Both the position numbers and the translations under genes were made by a program. From assembly GCA_000309945.1 (NCBI GenBank), contig CM001633.1, forward strand, positions 766,723 to 830,722: DNA of 64,000 nt, given 5' to 3'. The DNA is from Leptolyngbyaceae cyanobacterium JSC-12. GTDB lineage: Bacteria > Cyanobacteriota > Cyanobacteriia > Leptolyngbyales > Leptolyngbyaceae. Under the pieces are notes generated by a model, which saw nothing but the letters and a program-made list of their open reading frames with translations, was not told where the DNA came from and searched no databases. This document shows, piece after piece, positions 27,461 through 35,409 of the stretch; position 1 is the stretch's first letter; each line of letters opens with the position of its first letter.

Positions 27461-27826
27461 GTGAAGATAATAATTGAACTAGACGGAAAACCCGATTCCT
27501 TAAAAACACTCTTGTTACAGGTATCACAGTATGTATGTGACCCGGTTGTAAAACAATTAGGTATATCTCTTGACGTAAAAAATGCTGCGGTTATAGGGCG
27601 CGTGACTATCGAGCCAGAATCGCAACAGGATGCAGACTTGCAAGAAAAGGCAGTTCTATTTTTAAGGTCTGCTTATCTCTCTTACGAAACAGAGCACCCT
27701 GAAGTCTGGAAGCTCTGTGCGGCTGCTAACTTTGCAATGGAAACCGGGTTGGATATTAGATTCTGTAAACAGCTTATGGATGAACTTCTAGATAAAACCG
27801 TTTTTTACGCTAACTCAACGACTTGA
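27461..27826 (+). CDS. Hypothetical protein, lone plus-strand gene
   Basis: About 121 residues from a GTG at 27461 preceded by GAGG at 27451-27454; an ATG at 27449 is in frame but lacks a site. It starts VKIIIELDGKPD and contains no known motif. It is divergent from the helicase gene and converges with the VWA gene, overlapping its end by 22 bases. It is the only plus-strand gene between 8.6 and 42 kb, so it must have its own promoter inside the helicase start region. It could be a spurious frame, but length, codon pattern and tight fit between neighbours support it. Confidence 0.6.
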   Translation: MKIIIELDGKPDSLKTLLLQVSQYVCDPVVKQLGISLDVKNAAVIGRVTIEPESQQDADLQEKAVLFLRSAYLSYETEHPEVWKLCAAANFAMETGLDIRFCKQLMDELLDKTVFYANSTT

Positions 27827-29049
27827 CCAAAAGGTGGAATAAATTCATCGTCTGGTCGTAATAATCTATTACATGCCCACAAGACGGGAATTTTAGAGGA
27901 TTTTGGAAAAGGTCCGTACAAGTCCGTTGCAATAATCATACAAGCGGGTTTAACCTTAATCTTCTTGTTATGGTCTTGTAAGAACTCTTCAAAAAGGCAA
28001 AGAAAATCGGTTCCACCTCCTCCATGAAATTTAACGTCCTTTAAGGCTTTGGCAAAAGTGTTGGAACCAGCCTTAAATTGCATAATGTCTTGAATTTCAG
28101 TGTCGAAAGTTACTAACGTTATCGGGCATCTATAAATTCTTTGGATTTTAACAATGTTTGAGGCAAACATTGACAAAAGTCTATCTGACCAACAACTTCC
28201 AGAAACATCTACAGCGATGATAAGGTGATCGTATTGTTGCTGTTTTTGTTGAGCAGGTAGATAAACATCAACAATGCCTGCTGTATACAACCTATTTGGG
28301 CGTCCCCAAAATGTTTTATATTTCGGGGCTAATTTTTTCTGCAAGAAACCATTTAGATACTTCTGCCAGGGTGTGTGAACTTTGGGTAAGTCTCCACTTA
28401 GTAGTTTGAAGAATTCACCGAGCGCAGATCCATAGTTAGCCATTCGGCTAAGAATTTCTTGCATTTCTTCAACCTCTAGCTCCTCTGGTAGAGGAGGAAC
28501 TTCCTTACCTTCAGTAAACTCAACACTTAATTCTTCCGCTTCATGAGTGGTTATCAAATCTTCTAAGGGATTTTTGAGGTTAGAAGTCCTGTGCTTTTTC
28601 AAAAGTTCAAACAAATCTTCTGTCCGTAACCCAGCTTTATCTAAGGGAAGTTCTTGTTTGACTTCACCTGGTAATGAATCATAAGTTAACATTCCAAGAA
28701 TAGGTTGTAACCATTTTTGAGTTTTTATGGCTTCGTTGATAATGATGTCTGCGGCATAGTTCCACAGCTGTCTATCATTCACGCTGTTCACAAAATCTAC
28801 AGACCGTTGTGCATGTCTTAGCGCTATGTGGTTTAGTTCATGCACGTATATAAAACACTGCTGTGGCAATGAGTACTCAAAAAATCTGTTGTGGAAATAA
28901 ATGGTTCTCCCATCTGTGCAGGCAATATATTTAGGTTCGTCAACTATTTTGTTAGCTGCCCAAAGTGCCAGCTCGGTAATAGGGGAAAATTCGGAGATAC
29001 AACATTGTCGTACCTCCTCTAAACACTCAATTTTCTTCGCTAACTCCAT
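27805..29049 (-). CDS. VWA-domain metallopeptidase-like protein (DUF2201 type)
   Basis: The 414-residue protein has an N-terminal zincin-like helix HELNHIALRH (residues 70-79) and a C-terminal von Willebrand A fold with DVSGS (281-285, metal site) and GGGGTDF (343-349). A Glu-rich linker lies between. This is the partner of MoxR-type ATPases in many genomes. Its ATG overlaps the MoxR stop by one base. Inference: the pair assembles or dismantles a metal-dependent protein complex; in phages the target is unknown. Confidence 0.85.
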   Translation of the reverse strand: MELAKKIECLEEVRQCCISEFSPITELALWAANKIVDEPKYIACTDGRTIYFHNRFFEYSLPQQCFIYVHELNHIALRHAQRSVDFVNSVNDRQLWNYAADIIINEAIKTQKWLQPILGMLTYDSLPGEVKQELPLDKAGLRTEDLFELLKKHRTSNLKNPLEDLITTHEAEELSVEFTEGKEVPPLPEELEVEEMQEILSRMANYGSALGEFFKLLSGDLPKVHTPWQKYLNGFLQKKLAPKYKTFWGRPNRLYTAGIVDVYLPAQQKQQQYDHLIIAVDVSGSCWSDRLLSMFASNIVKIQRIYRCPITLVTFDTEIQDIMQFKAGSNTFAKALKDVKFHGGGGTDFLCLFEEFLQDHNKKIKVKPACMIIATDLYGPFPKSSKIPVLWACNRLLRPDDEFIPPFGQVVELA

Positions 29050-30203
29050 CAAGCACCCCCTAGTAAGTTACGTCGCATCGCGCTTGCTTTCGAAATGTAC
29101 GGAGCAAAGTGTTTCATATACTCCTGTTTGAACTTTCCAAATAGCAATTCTTGTTGCGCCTGTTCATCATTTACTAACTTTTTCATGAGTAGCTCATACC
29201 CTACGGTTTTTACTTCATTACGGTAAGGGATGCTTTCTACTGAACAAACTGCGTTAATAATTTTGGCTGCAGCTAAGATGCTTTCACTATTGTTTGCTCT
29301 GTAAACTACGTTGTAAAGTAACCCATACAGCGCATCTGTTGTGTCAGGTGCGATCGTTCTCAATTTTTCTGAGTCATTTGAAAACTCGAAGTAGTCTTCA
29401 ATCGGATTAAGGTTATTTAATCGTTTTCGAAACACTCGAAACGAATGTGCTGCCATAATACCTAACCACCCTGGAACAATATGCTCTAACACAGATGGAT
29501 CATCTCCATACTTGTAAAGTACGTTTGAAACTCGATTCCAAGACCGGGGGCTGGGTGTAATCAGATGCTCATCATTTCTAGAACCGCTGCCGCCATAGTC
29601 ACTATCCACATATTCTTCGTCTAGATAACGTGGTTTAGCTCGTAGAAATGCAATCACATCTGGGTGCCACCCCTTACGTTCTGCATAATTTAACGTGCTA
29701 ACAATGTCAGCCTTGACATTAAAATGACATAGACGGTCAGCCAGCGCTGTTCCCATTTCGTAAGCGATCGCTCCATCTTCTGGTCGATTACCTGCTCCAG
29801 CTAACCAGACGTTATCCGGCAGTTCGTAGTCTCGGAGTTTTCGGTCTTGTAAAATTTGGTATGCACATACCTGCACATCAGGAGTTGCAGCAGATAACTC
29901 ATCAAACAGCAATATGTGGATACGGTCATCTGGGATAGAAGCAATAAAATCGGGTAGGGTCCACAGCGTTACACCTTTTTCCCGATCAATCATTGGTAAC
30001 CCAGCTGCGTCACCTGCCTGTTTTTGTCCAAGGTATACAGCTTCAAATCCAAAACCTTGTGATTCAGCTAAGTCTCGGAACGATTCTGTTTTACCAATTC
30101 CAGGCTTACCGTGAAAGTAAACCGCATACCCAGCAGACATTACTTTAATTGCTGCTTGGATTGCTTGGTCAACACTTAACGATACGGTATTTACAATTGT
30201 CAT
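29049..30203 (-). CDS. MoxR-type AAA+ ATPase
   Basis: The 384-residue protein has Walker A YFHGKPGIGKTES near 29-41, Walker B HILLFDELSAA near 96-106 and a sensor-1 region VWLAGAGNRPEDGA near 136-149, as in the MoxR/RavA group. The C-terminal half is helical. It is directly coupled to the VWA metallopeptidase gene, the classic MoxR-VWA arrangement of chaperone ATPase and adaptor. It could remodel a phage or host complex, for example during replication or virion assembly, but no substrate can be read from the sequence. Confidence 0.88.
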   Translation of the reverse strand: MTIVNTVSLSVDQAIQAAIKVMSAGYAVYFHGKPGIGKTESFRDLAESQGFGFEAVYLGQKQAGDAAGLPMIDREKGVTLWTLPDFIASIPDDRIHILLFDELSAATPDVQVCAYQILQDRKLRDYELPDNVWLAGAGNRPEDGAIAYEMGTALADRLCHFNVKADIVSTLNYAERKGWHPDVIAFLRAKPRYLDEEYVDSDYGGSGSRNDEHLITPSPRSWNRVSNVLYKYGDDPSVLEHIVPGWLGIMAAHSFRVFRKRLNNLNPIEDYFEFSNDSEKLRTIAPDTTDALYGLLYNVVYRANNSESILAAAKIINAVCSVESIPYRNEVKTVGYELLMKKLVNDEQAQQELLFGKFKQEYMKHFAPYISKASAMRRNLLGGA

Positions 30204-30262
30204 GAAAGTATAACAAATACATCAAGGCTTTAATAAGTAGGCAAATTCTAACTCAAACCAAT

Positions 30263-31177
30263 TTATATGAAGGAGTTAATCAACCCACGCAATTCTTCGT
30301 AAGAAGACCCATATAGGATATGTGGATCGTTATATCCTTTAATAACTAGCTGGTGTTTTTGCAGTCGTTTGATAAATGGTACTTGGTCAGCGGTGCTAGA
30401 ACCTATTAGCAAGTCGCACCCGACCTGGCGAGTGGCACCTTCGTATCGAAATGCAGCGTTTACTGCATCCCCTAGCGGACTAAAATCTTGAATGCCACCA
30501 CTCCCGTTGTTTCCAACCATTGCTCTACCAGTATTGATACCAGAGCCGATCAATACTTTATGCTCCATTCCGTGGTGCAAAGCCAGGTCTTTTGTAATTG
30601 ATGCACAATCTAACATGCAGTGGATTACATTTAATAGATCAGGGACAGCTTTATTGTTGTGAACCCAAGTAGCCATCACGGAGTCTCCGATAGATTTGTG
30701 GGAAAAAGCTCCGTATCTTTCCGCTGTCAATCCGCAACGCATCGACCAGTCAGAAATAAAGCCTGCTAATTGATAGGCAGGTATCTTTTGAGATAACTCG
30801 CAATAACCACGAATGTCAACAACTAGGATCGTTGTTAATCTTTCTAAAATGTTAACCTCCGTTGGAGGTTCTTGTGAAACTGTTTGTGTTTCACTCACCT
30901 CTTCTAAACAAACCTGCAACCTTGAGGTACCTATTTCGATTGTATCCTGGTGACGTAAAGATACTTGTTTTGACACTCTCCGTCCATTTACGAATGTCCC
31001 ATTTCTGCTTCCTAAATCAATTAAATACAAATGGTCCGCTTGCCAAAACAGTTTAGCGTGTGTTCGAGACACTAATTGATCCGGTAGTTGAATGTCATTG
31101 GCAGTGGTTCTACCAATAGTCCATTCAGTTTTGTCATCAAGCATTTTACGGCTTGATTGTACAAGTAAATAAGCCAT
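30263..31177 (-). CDS. FHA-domain adenylate cyclase (class III)
   Basis: The 304-residue protein joins an FHA phosphothreonine-binding domain (about 1-95: IGRTTANDI, SRTHAKL, GSRNGTFVNG) to a class III cyclase domain (about 110-300). The cyclase keeps both metal Asp (VVDIRGY, Asp121; KSIGDSV, Asp165), the Lys161 linked to adenine choice, and the transition-state pair in GDAVNAAFR (Asn240, Arg244), so it looks active. Ser233 sits where ATP cyclases have Asp/Thr. FHA-cyclases are known in cyanobacterial chromosomes. It lies alone after a terminator, 60 bases from the MoxR gene. Inference: the phage raises cAMP in the host, or its product evades or triggers a defence pathway. Confidence 0.85.
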   Translation of the reverse strand: MAYLLVQSSRKMLDDKTEWTIGRTTANDIQLPDQLVSRTHAKLFWQADHLYLIDLGSRNGTFVNGRRVSKQVSLRHQDTIEIGTSRLQVCLEEVSETQTVSQEPPTEVNILERLTTILVVDIRGYCELSQKIPAYQLAGFISDWSMRCGLTAERYGAFSHKSIGDSVMATWVHNNKAVPDLLNVIHCMLDCASITKDLALHHGMEHKVLIGSGINTGRAMVGNNGSGGIQDFSPLGDAVNAAFRYEGATRQVGCDLLIGSSTADQVPFIKRLQKHQLVIKGYNDPHILYGSSYEELRGLINSFI

Positions 31178-31202
31178 TGTTTTTTATAAAATAAAGAACA
31201 TA

Positions 31203-31233
31203 AAAAACCACCTAACTACTTAAGGTGGTTTTT
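31203..31233. terminator. Bidirectional terminator upstream of the FHA-cyclase gene
   Basis: AAAAACCACCT and AGGTGGTTTTT form a perfect 11-bp stem with a 9-base loop, with A and T runs on either side. It follows the small gene ending at 31284 on the minus strand, so the cyclase gene likely has its own promoter in the 25 bases after it or depends on readthrough. Confidence 0.85.
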
Positions 31234-31283
31234 GAGTGAAAATCGATGATTCACATCACTGTTTAACGGTGTTTGTTTCTTTT

Positions 31284-31499
31284 TTAAAAACCCTTTCCAA
31301 AATGCAGTCTGTATAGTTCTTCTGCTTCAGCTAACAGATCGTCCCATCTAAGCTTCGCTTCAAAATGTTGAGCCATTGAAGTAGAGTGCACTACAAATTT
31401 TGTGGTTTCGATCACAGGTTTATACTTCGATACCAAAAGGTTAACCGCTACACTAGTCAATGTTTGTAAGTTTTTGAATTGGTTTTGCTCTTTTTCCAC
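31284..31499 (-). CDS. Small hypothetical protein
   Basis: The 71-residue protein overlaps the end of the upstream gene by 47 bases in another frame. It is helical, with EAKLRWDDLLAEAEELY near its end. No family is recognised. It is the last gene before a strong terminator. Confidence 0.5.
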   Translation of the reverse strand: MEKEQNQFKNLQTLTSVAVNLLVSKYKPVIETTKFVVHSTSMAQHFEAKLRWDDLLAEAEELYRLHFGKGF

Positions 31500-31728
31500 A
31501 CCATTTTTTTAGCTGAAATTGAACATGAGCATAATTCGAGTTAGCCTCTGCTATTAACGTGGTTCTAGGAAATTTAATTACTTGAATGAGCAAATAAGAA
31601 AAAGCATAATCTTTATGAAACCATAAATCTTTGAGTGAATGACAAACTCCAAATACGGACTCTTCCAAAGTCTCTAAAGACAGCTTTGGTTCGGCAAAGA
31701 TTGGTTTTGACTGAGTTAACTCAAACAT
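31453..31728 (-). CDS. Small hypothetical protein
   Basis: The 91-residue protein overlaps the uracil-DNA glycosylase gene by 8 bases and the next small gene by 47 bases. It has two Cys and mixed helix-strand composition. The overlaps support co-translation; no function is visible. Confidence 0.5.
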   Translation of the reverse strand: MFELTQSKPIFAEPKLSLETLEESVFGVCHSLKDLWFHKDYAFSYLLIQVIKFPRTTLIAEANSNYAHVQFQLKKWCGKRAKPIQKLTNID

Positions 31729-32500
31729 CTAAAAAGTTTCTTAAAGGTTCTAAATCTTTTCTGAAGTGCCACACTGGGCTACCAATAATGGGGGGTTCGA
31801 TCACTCGAACTGCTTCTACTAAATAAGTGTCGTCACTATCCAAGGTTACTGATGTTTCAATCCTAAACTCAGAACGAGCAACTGGGGCAGGATTGAACGT
31901 AAAAATTAGAGGATGGTCACCTAATCTATAGTGGTTAGTGCGACGGCAATCATTAAGTGAATTAGGGAGGGATCTTTTTAGTTCTGGGAAACACGCAACT
32001 ATCCCCTTAAATGCTAGCGTCCCGGCAATTAAAATAGGAACTTCAGGTACAAACTGATCAAGAGTTGCCAACTCTTTTTTAAACCAGGCATTTGCACAAG
32101 CTTTCGCATGTGCCTCCTGCGGTTTTGTAGCCTTTGGGTCACATTTAATAATGTTGGTACACCATATGTCTGTGTAAGTGTCTAACCCAAACATTGTTTT
32201 TAAGGTGTGACGAAGCATAGACCCTGCGTTACGAAACCCTTCTGGAGTTTTGCGTCCAGTTTTTTTATTAATTTTGGAAGCACGTTTTCCATCGTTATCG
32301 AAAAACGGGTGATTTACTTGAATTTCGTAGGCACCAGGGTGGTCTGATACTACAATGAGCTTCACGTCAGTTAGCTCATCGGGTCCACCACCTGCAACTG
32401 CTTCTTTGCAGGATAGTGGACACTTTTTGCAACTTCGGTCAAAAGAAATGAGAGGGTGCTTGTCGGAACCCAGTTCATACGCAGTTGGTAAACTTATCAT
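31721..32500 (-). CDS. Uracil-DNA glycosylase, family 4/5-like
   Basis: The 259-residue protein has the Cys pattern of iron-sulfur uracil-DNA glycosylases: CKKCPLSC near 22-30 plus later CTNIIKC near 110-116. Family features include IVVSDHPGAYE near 50, where GExPG is typical (DHPG here), a helical TNIIKCDPKATKP segment with the KC-x-P signature, and a DHPLIFTFNPAP end where H-P is usual. It removes uracil from DNA. With a phage dCTP deaminase it may control dUTP-derived errors. An ATGA overlap joins it to the upstream small gene. Confidence 0.8.
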   Translation of the reverse strand: MISLPTAYELGSDKHPLISFDRSCKKCPLSCKEAVAGGGPDELTDVKLIVVSDHPGAYEIQVNHPFFDNDGKRASKINKKTGRKTPEGFRNAGSMLRHTLKTMFGLDTYTDIWCTNIIKCDPKATKPQEAHAKACANAWFKKELATLDQFVPEVPILIAGTLAFKGIVACFPELKRSLPNSLNDCRRTNHYRLGDHPLIFTFNPAPVARSEFRIETSVTLDSDDTYLVEAVRVIEPPIIGSPVWHFRKDLEPLRNFLDV

Positions 32501-32688
32501 TGGTGTGGTTCTAAATCTAGCGTTGGAATCTCACCGGGCACAACTGACCGATGAACTTTTTTAATAACAAATTGCTGCCCACTCTCGTCTTCTAAGACAT
32601 CTCCTTCTTTAAGAGTCCAGATTCTCGAAGACCAGGGCAGCTCGATCGGATAAGTTAACTCATGTCGTTTGTTCTTATTTCGAGCCAC
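32497..32688 (-). CDS. Small hypothetical protein
   Basis: The 63-residue protein has a basic N-terminus and a small beta-type body (EGDVLEDESGQQFVIKKV). It is coupled to the glycosylase gene by a four-base overlap and lies 2 bases after the clamp-like gene. No family is recognised. Confidence 0.55.
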   Translation of the reverse strand: MARNKNKRHELTYPIELPWSSRIWTLKEGDVLEDESGQQFVIKKVHRSVVPGEIPTLDLEPHQ

Positions 32689-32690
32689 TA

Positions 32691-33986
32691 CTATTCCGCC
32701 ACATCAAGTTGGTCACTAACTTTCTCAGCATGACGGACAACTACAAAGCTTTGTAATTGTAATGCGTCTGCTTCTTCAAAAGATTGCATAGCTAGTAACC
32801 AGCTCTTATTCCCTGAAGCACGTTGCGTTGACTTTTGGGTTAGTACCAAAGCACTTGACGCAAGGTTTGTAAATTTGAAATAACTTTGAAAACTGCGGAG
32901 GATGGAAACAAATGCCTGAGCATTGATTAAAACAGGTGCCCATTCTTCGCTAATAACGGATGGGTCTATGTGAACGAAAGCTCGTTCTTTACCTTTCACG
33001 TCTGAAGCTTGGAGAATTACCAAGTGTGGTTTTTGCTCAACAAGTACAAGTTCCTGTTGTAGCTCCGTTTCATCTGGCAACTGCAAAGTGACAGACGTTA
33101 ATAAGTCTTGCAGGGCAACCAGCCTATTACTTTCTTCTTTTACTCTGGGGTCGTTACCAAACAGTGCATAATTCATGAGTGTCCTATCTTCTGGGTCAAC
33201 ACACTTAAGGGACACTCTCCCACGATCGCCTTGAAAAGTTACCCAGTCTTCACCGTCTATTTGGTCTAAGTAAATCTCAACTGGAGCTTCCAAACTAAGC
33301 TTGATTAAACGCTTCATGTGCCGTCCTTCAACAGCAAACTTGTTTTCTACAAGCTCACTACCAGGGATAGTCACACCCAAATAACACATATAGGATGCTT
33401 TATGGTTAGCTACTCCTAAAATCTTATCCGGTTGGATGTCTAGAAAGACTGTGCGACCTACAATATCACTGCCGGGTTTTTCATTAAAGTCTGCGAACTT
33501 TTGGAGTAAACTTACCCAATTAGAAAAATCTTTTGCTAAAACTTTTCCTATTAAATTCGAAGCTTCGAAGACTTCTCCAAAGTCAGAAAGGGTTCCGCCA
33601 TATTGACGAACAGCTAACCTCCCCCTTTCTTTCTCTCCAGTTTGTGTAACAGCATAGTCTACTAAAAGGTTTAAAGTTCCTCTATTAACTCTTAGCGTAA
33701 GACTACCAACTCCAGCCTTGTGTAACTTACCAAGTTTAGACTTTAACTCTGTTTGGTCAATTAAATAAACAATTCCAGGCTCTCCCCCAGCATCACTATC
33801 TTGGTGTACATGATACCGCTGGACGATCGCTTTATTTGGTTCTTTAGTCGTAGCAACAGTTAAGTTGTGCTCTACCTGTTCGAGTAGAACACAACTGTGT
33901 GCAGACAAAGCTTCGGTTGTAGCAGCGCAGTAAACTTGCTCAAACAATAGCTTGAGCATAGTAGCTTTTTCAAAGCGTATAGTCAT
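32691..33986 (-). CDS. DNA polymerase sliding clamp (DnaN-like)
   Basis: The 431-residue protein has a repeated-domain architecture like the bacterial beta clamp: each third has paired strands, and the middle third includes KASYMCYLGVTIPG, FAVEGRHMKRLIKL and VEIYLDQIDGEDWVTFQGD, matching the domain-2 strand-helix order. It is about 60 residues longer than DnaN, mainly in the C-terminal third, and lacks the usual M-P-x-R C-terminus. It would tether the family A polymerase to DNA; the phage also encodes loader subunits. The assignment is by eye, so moderate. Confidence 0.7.
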   Translation of the reverse strand: MTIRFEKATMLKLLFEQVYCAATTEALSAHSCVLLEQVEHNLTVATTKEPNKAIVQRYHVHQDSDAGGEPGIVYLIDQTELKSKLGKLHKAGVGSLTLRVNRGTLNLLVDYAVTQTGEKERGRLAVRQYGGTLSDFGEVFEASNLIGKVLAKDFSNWVSLLQKFADFNEKPGSDIVGRTVFLDIQPDKILGVANHKASYMCYLGVTIPGSELVENKFAVEGRHMKRLIKLSLEAPVEIYLDQIDGEDWVTFQGDRGRVSLKCVDPEDRTLMNYALFGNDPRVKEESNRLVALQDLLTSVTLQLPDETELQQELVLVEQKPHLVILQASDVKGKERAFVHIDPSVISEEWAPVLINAQAFVSILRSFQSYFKFTNLASSALVLTQKSTQRASGNKSWLLAMQSFEEADALQLQSFVVVRHAEKVSDQLDVAE

Positions 33987-34597
33987 AGTTGTTCATCATT
34001 AGCGTCTCCAAAGTCTTCATCTAGCCACTCTTCATCAAGGTGTTTACTGTTGTTAAAAGCAACTGCTGCAGTAGATTGGGCTTGTTGCAGTGGACCTTCA
34101 ATATCTGCGTTTAATCTCCGCACCAAATTTAGGAACTGGTTCTGACTTGATAAATGCCAAGGTTCTAATCGTGTGTTATAGATTAATCGTATTGCTGGGT
34201 CAATAAGATCACTATAGATACTGACAGTCCCTTCCGTAGCAAGTAGATTCAATATCCCAACTGAACTAATTACAAATTCTAAAACAGCCTGACTGACCGT
34301 TCCGTTATCACCCACTCGAATATTAACTGCTCCCATGTTCATCAACAACCAATAAGTTATTGATTTGTTGGCAGACAGCTTTGGTTGAATAATAAAAATA
34401 AGGGACTGTCTAAAGTGGACTGTCAAGTACGGTAAACGACACTGGTCGTCGATGATAGCTGCTCGAATTTCGGTAGGCGTTACCTCTAATCCAGTTCGTA
34501 CCAAAGATTTTACAAAAAGGTGGCTGTCTAGCCACCTACGGACGTTTGCTAGTTTCCGAACAATTCGGATTCTTTGCCTTGTTTCGTTTTTATCCAC
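33983..34597 (-). CDS. Hypothetical protein with acidic tail
   Basis: The 204-residue protein has a basic N-terminal 20 residues, a mixed middle and an acidic C-terminus (DEEWLDEDFGDANDEQL). An acidic tail in a replication block is typical of single-stranded-DNA-binding or accessory factors, but no OB-fold signature is clear. It is coupled to the clamp gene by an ATGA overlap and overlaps the next upstream gene by 8 bases. Confidence 0.55.
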   Translation of the reverse strand: MDKNETRQRIRIVRKLANVRRWLDSHLFVKSLVRTGLEVTPTEIRAAIIDDQCRLPYLTVHFRQSLIFIIQPKLSANKSITYWLLMNMGAVNIRVGDNGTVSQAVLEFVISSVGILNLLATEGTVSIYSDLIDPAIRLIYNTRLEPWHLSSQNQFLNLVRRLNADIEGPLQQAQSTAAVAFNNSKHLDEEWLDEDFGDANDEQL

Positions 34598-35312
34598 GAT
34601 TGAAAACCTCCGAGGATAGGGTTATCCACAATGATTTGGAGGCTGCGGCTTGTTTCAGTTCGAAAGCAATCCGGTGAATTCTAGGAAGAATTTCTCGCGC
34701 TTCTTTCTGTAGTTCTTCCAAACTCATCTGATCATCAAACTGAACCTCTACGATCCCTAGCTCTTTATCTCTGTCCAACATTAAGAAGCATATGTTGTGA
34801 GATACACCCATTGCTTGCATTAACTGAGAATGCAGGTCAGGGGTACTGTTAAGTGCACGGTAGATGTAAGGTATCTGATTTTTAGGATCGGCTTTTTGAA
34901 GTTCGTCCAGCTCTTCTAATAAAGTGGCAATTACAGAAATAGGACTGTCCTTTATCTCTTTTACTAAAGCGAACCCAGCATGTGCATATTGGTTTGTAAC
35001 CGAAACTCGCTGGAAGTGTCTACCGCTAGTCAATTTAGTTCCATTGTGAAACTCATACAGTAATATCCTGCAAGCATTTGTTTTACCAACACACTCAGCG
35101 AGTATGTGCTGTAGATTCAAGTCATGTTTGTAAGAACGTTTACTTACAATTCTATGCATCCATCTCACTAACTGTACGGAGATAAACTGCCGCCAAATTG
35201 CAACTGCCAGCAGAATACCCATGATAACCACCTCAGAACTTATATCAAACGAAATGGTTTTAGTAGGTATATTTTCTAAGGTGGGTTCTTGAGTTTGATG
35301 GGTTTGAGACAT
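34590..35312 (-). CDS. Membrane-anchored GAF-like sensor protein
   Basis: The 240-residue protein has one hydrophobic segment (about 27-45, VVIMGILLAVAIW) followed by a cytosolic domain. ACRILLYEFHNGT (about 78-90) and the later ICFLMLDRDKELGIVEVQF match the strand pattern of GAF domains that bind small molecules. No output domain follows. Such GAF proteins occur in phages, usually without known function. The link to the phage FHA-cyclase four genes away is tempting, but no evidence ties them. The 97 bases upstream include an 8-bp inverted repeat (TATCTCAG/CTGAGATA). Confidence 0.6.
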   Translation of the reverse strand: MSQTHQTQEPTLENIPTKTISFDISSEVVIMGILLAVAIWRQFISVQLVRWMHRIVSKRSYKHDLNLQHILAECVGKTNACRILLYEFHNGTKLTSGRHFQRVSVTNQYAHAGFALVKEIKDSPISVIATLLEELDELQKADPKNQIPYIYRALNSTPDLHSQLMQAMGVSHNICFLMLDRDKELGIVEVQFDDQMSLEELQKEAREILPRIHRIAFELKQAAASKSLWITLSSEVFNRG

Positions 35313-35409
35313 AATCCGAAAAATAAACTATCTCAGTTTGACAGATTTATTAACTGTTCGAGTGCTGAGATATTTACTTGTGTTATCCGAGTGATTTATA
35401 TCACAAAGA

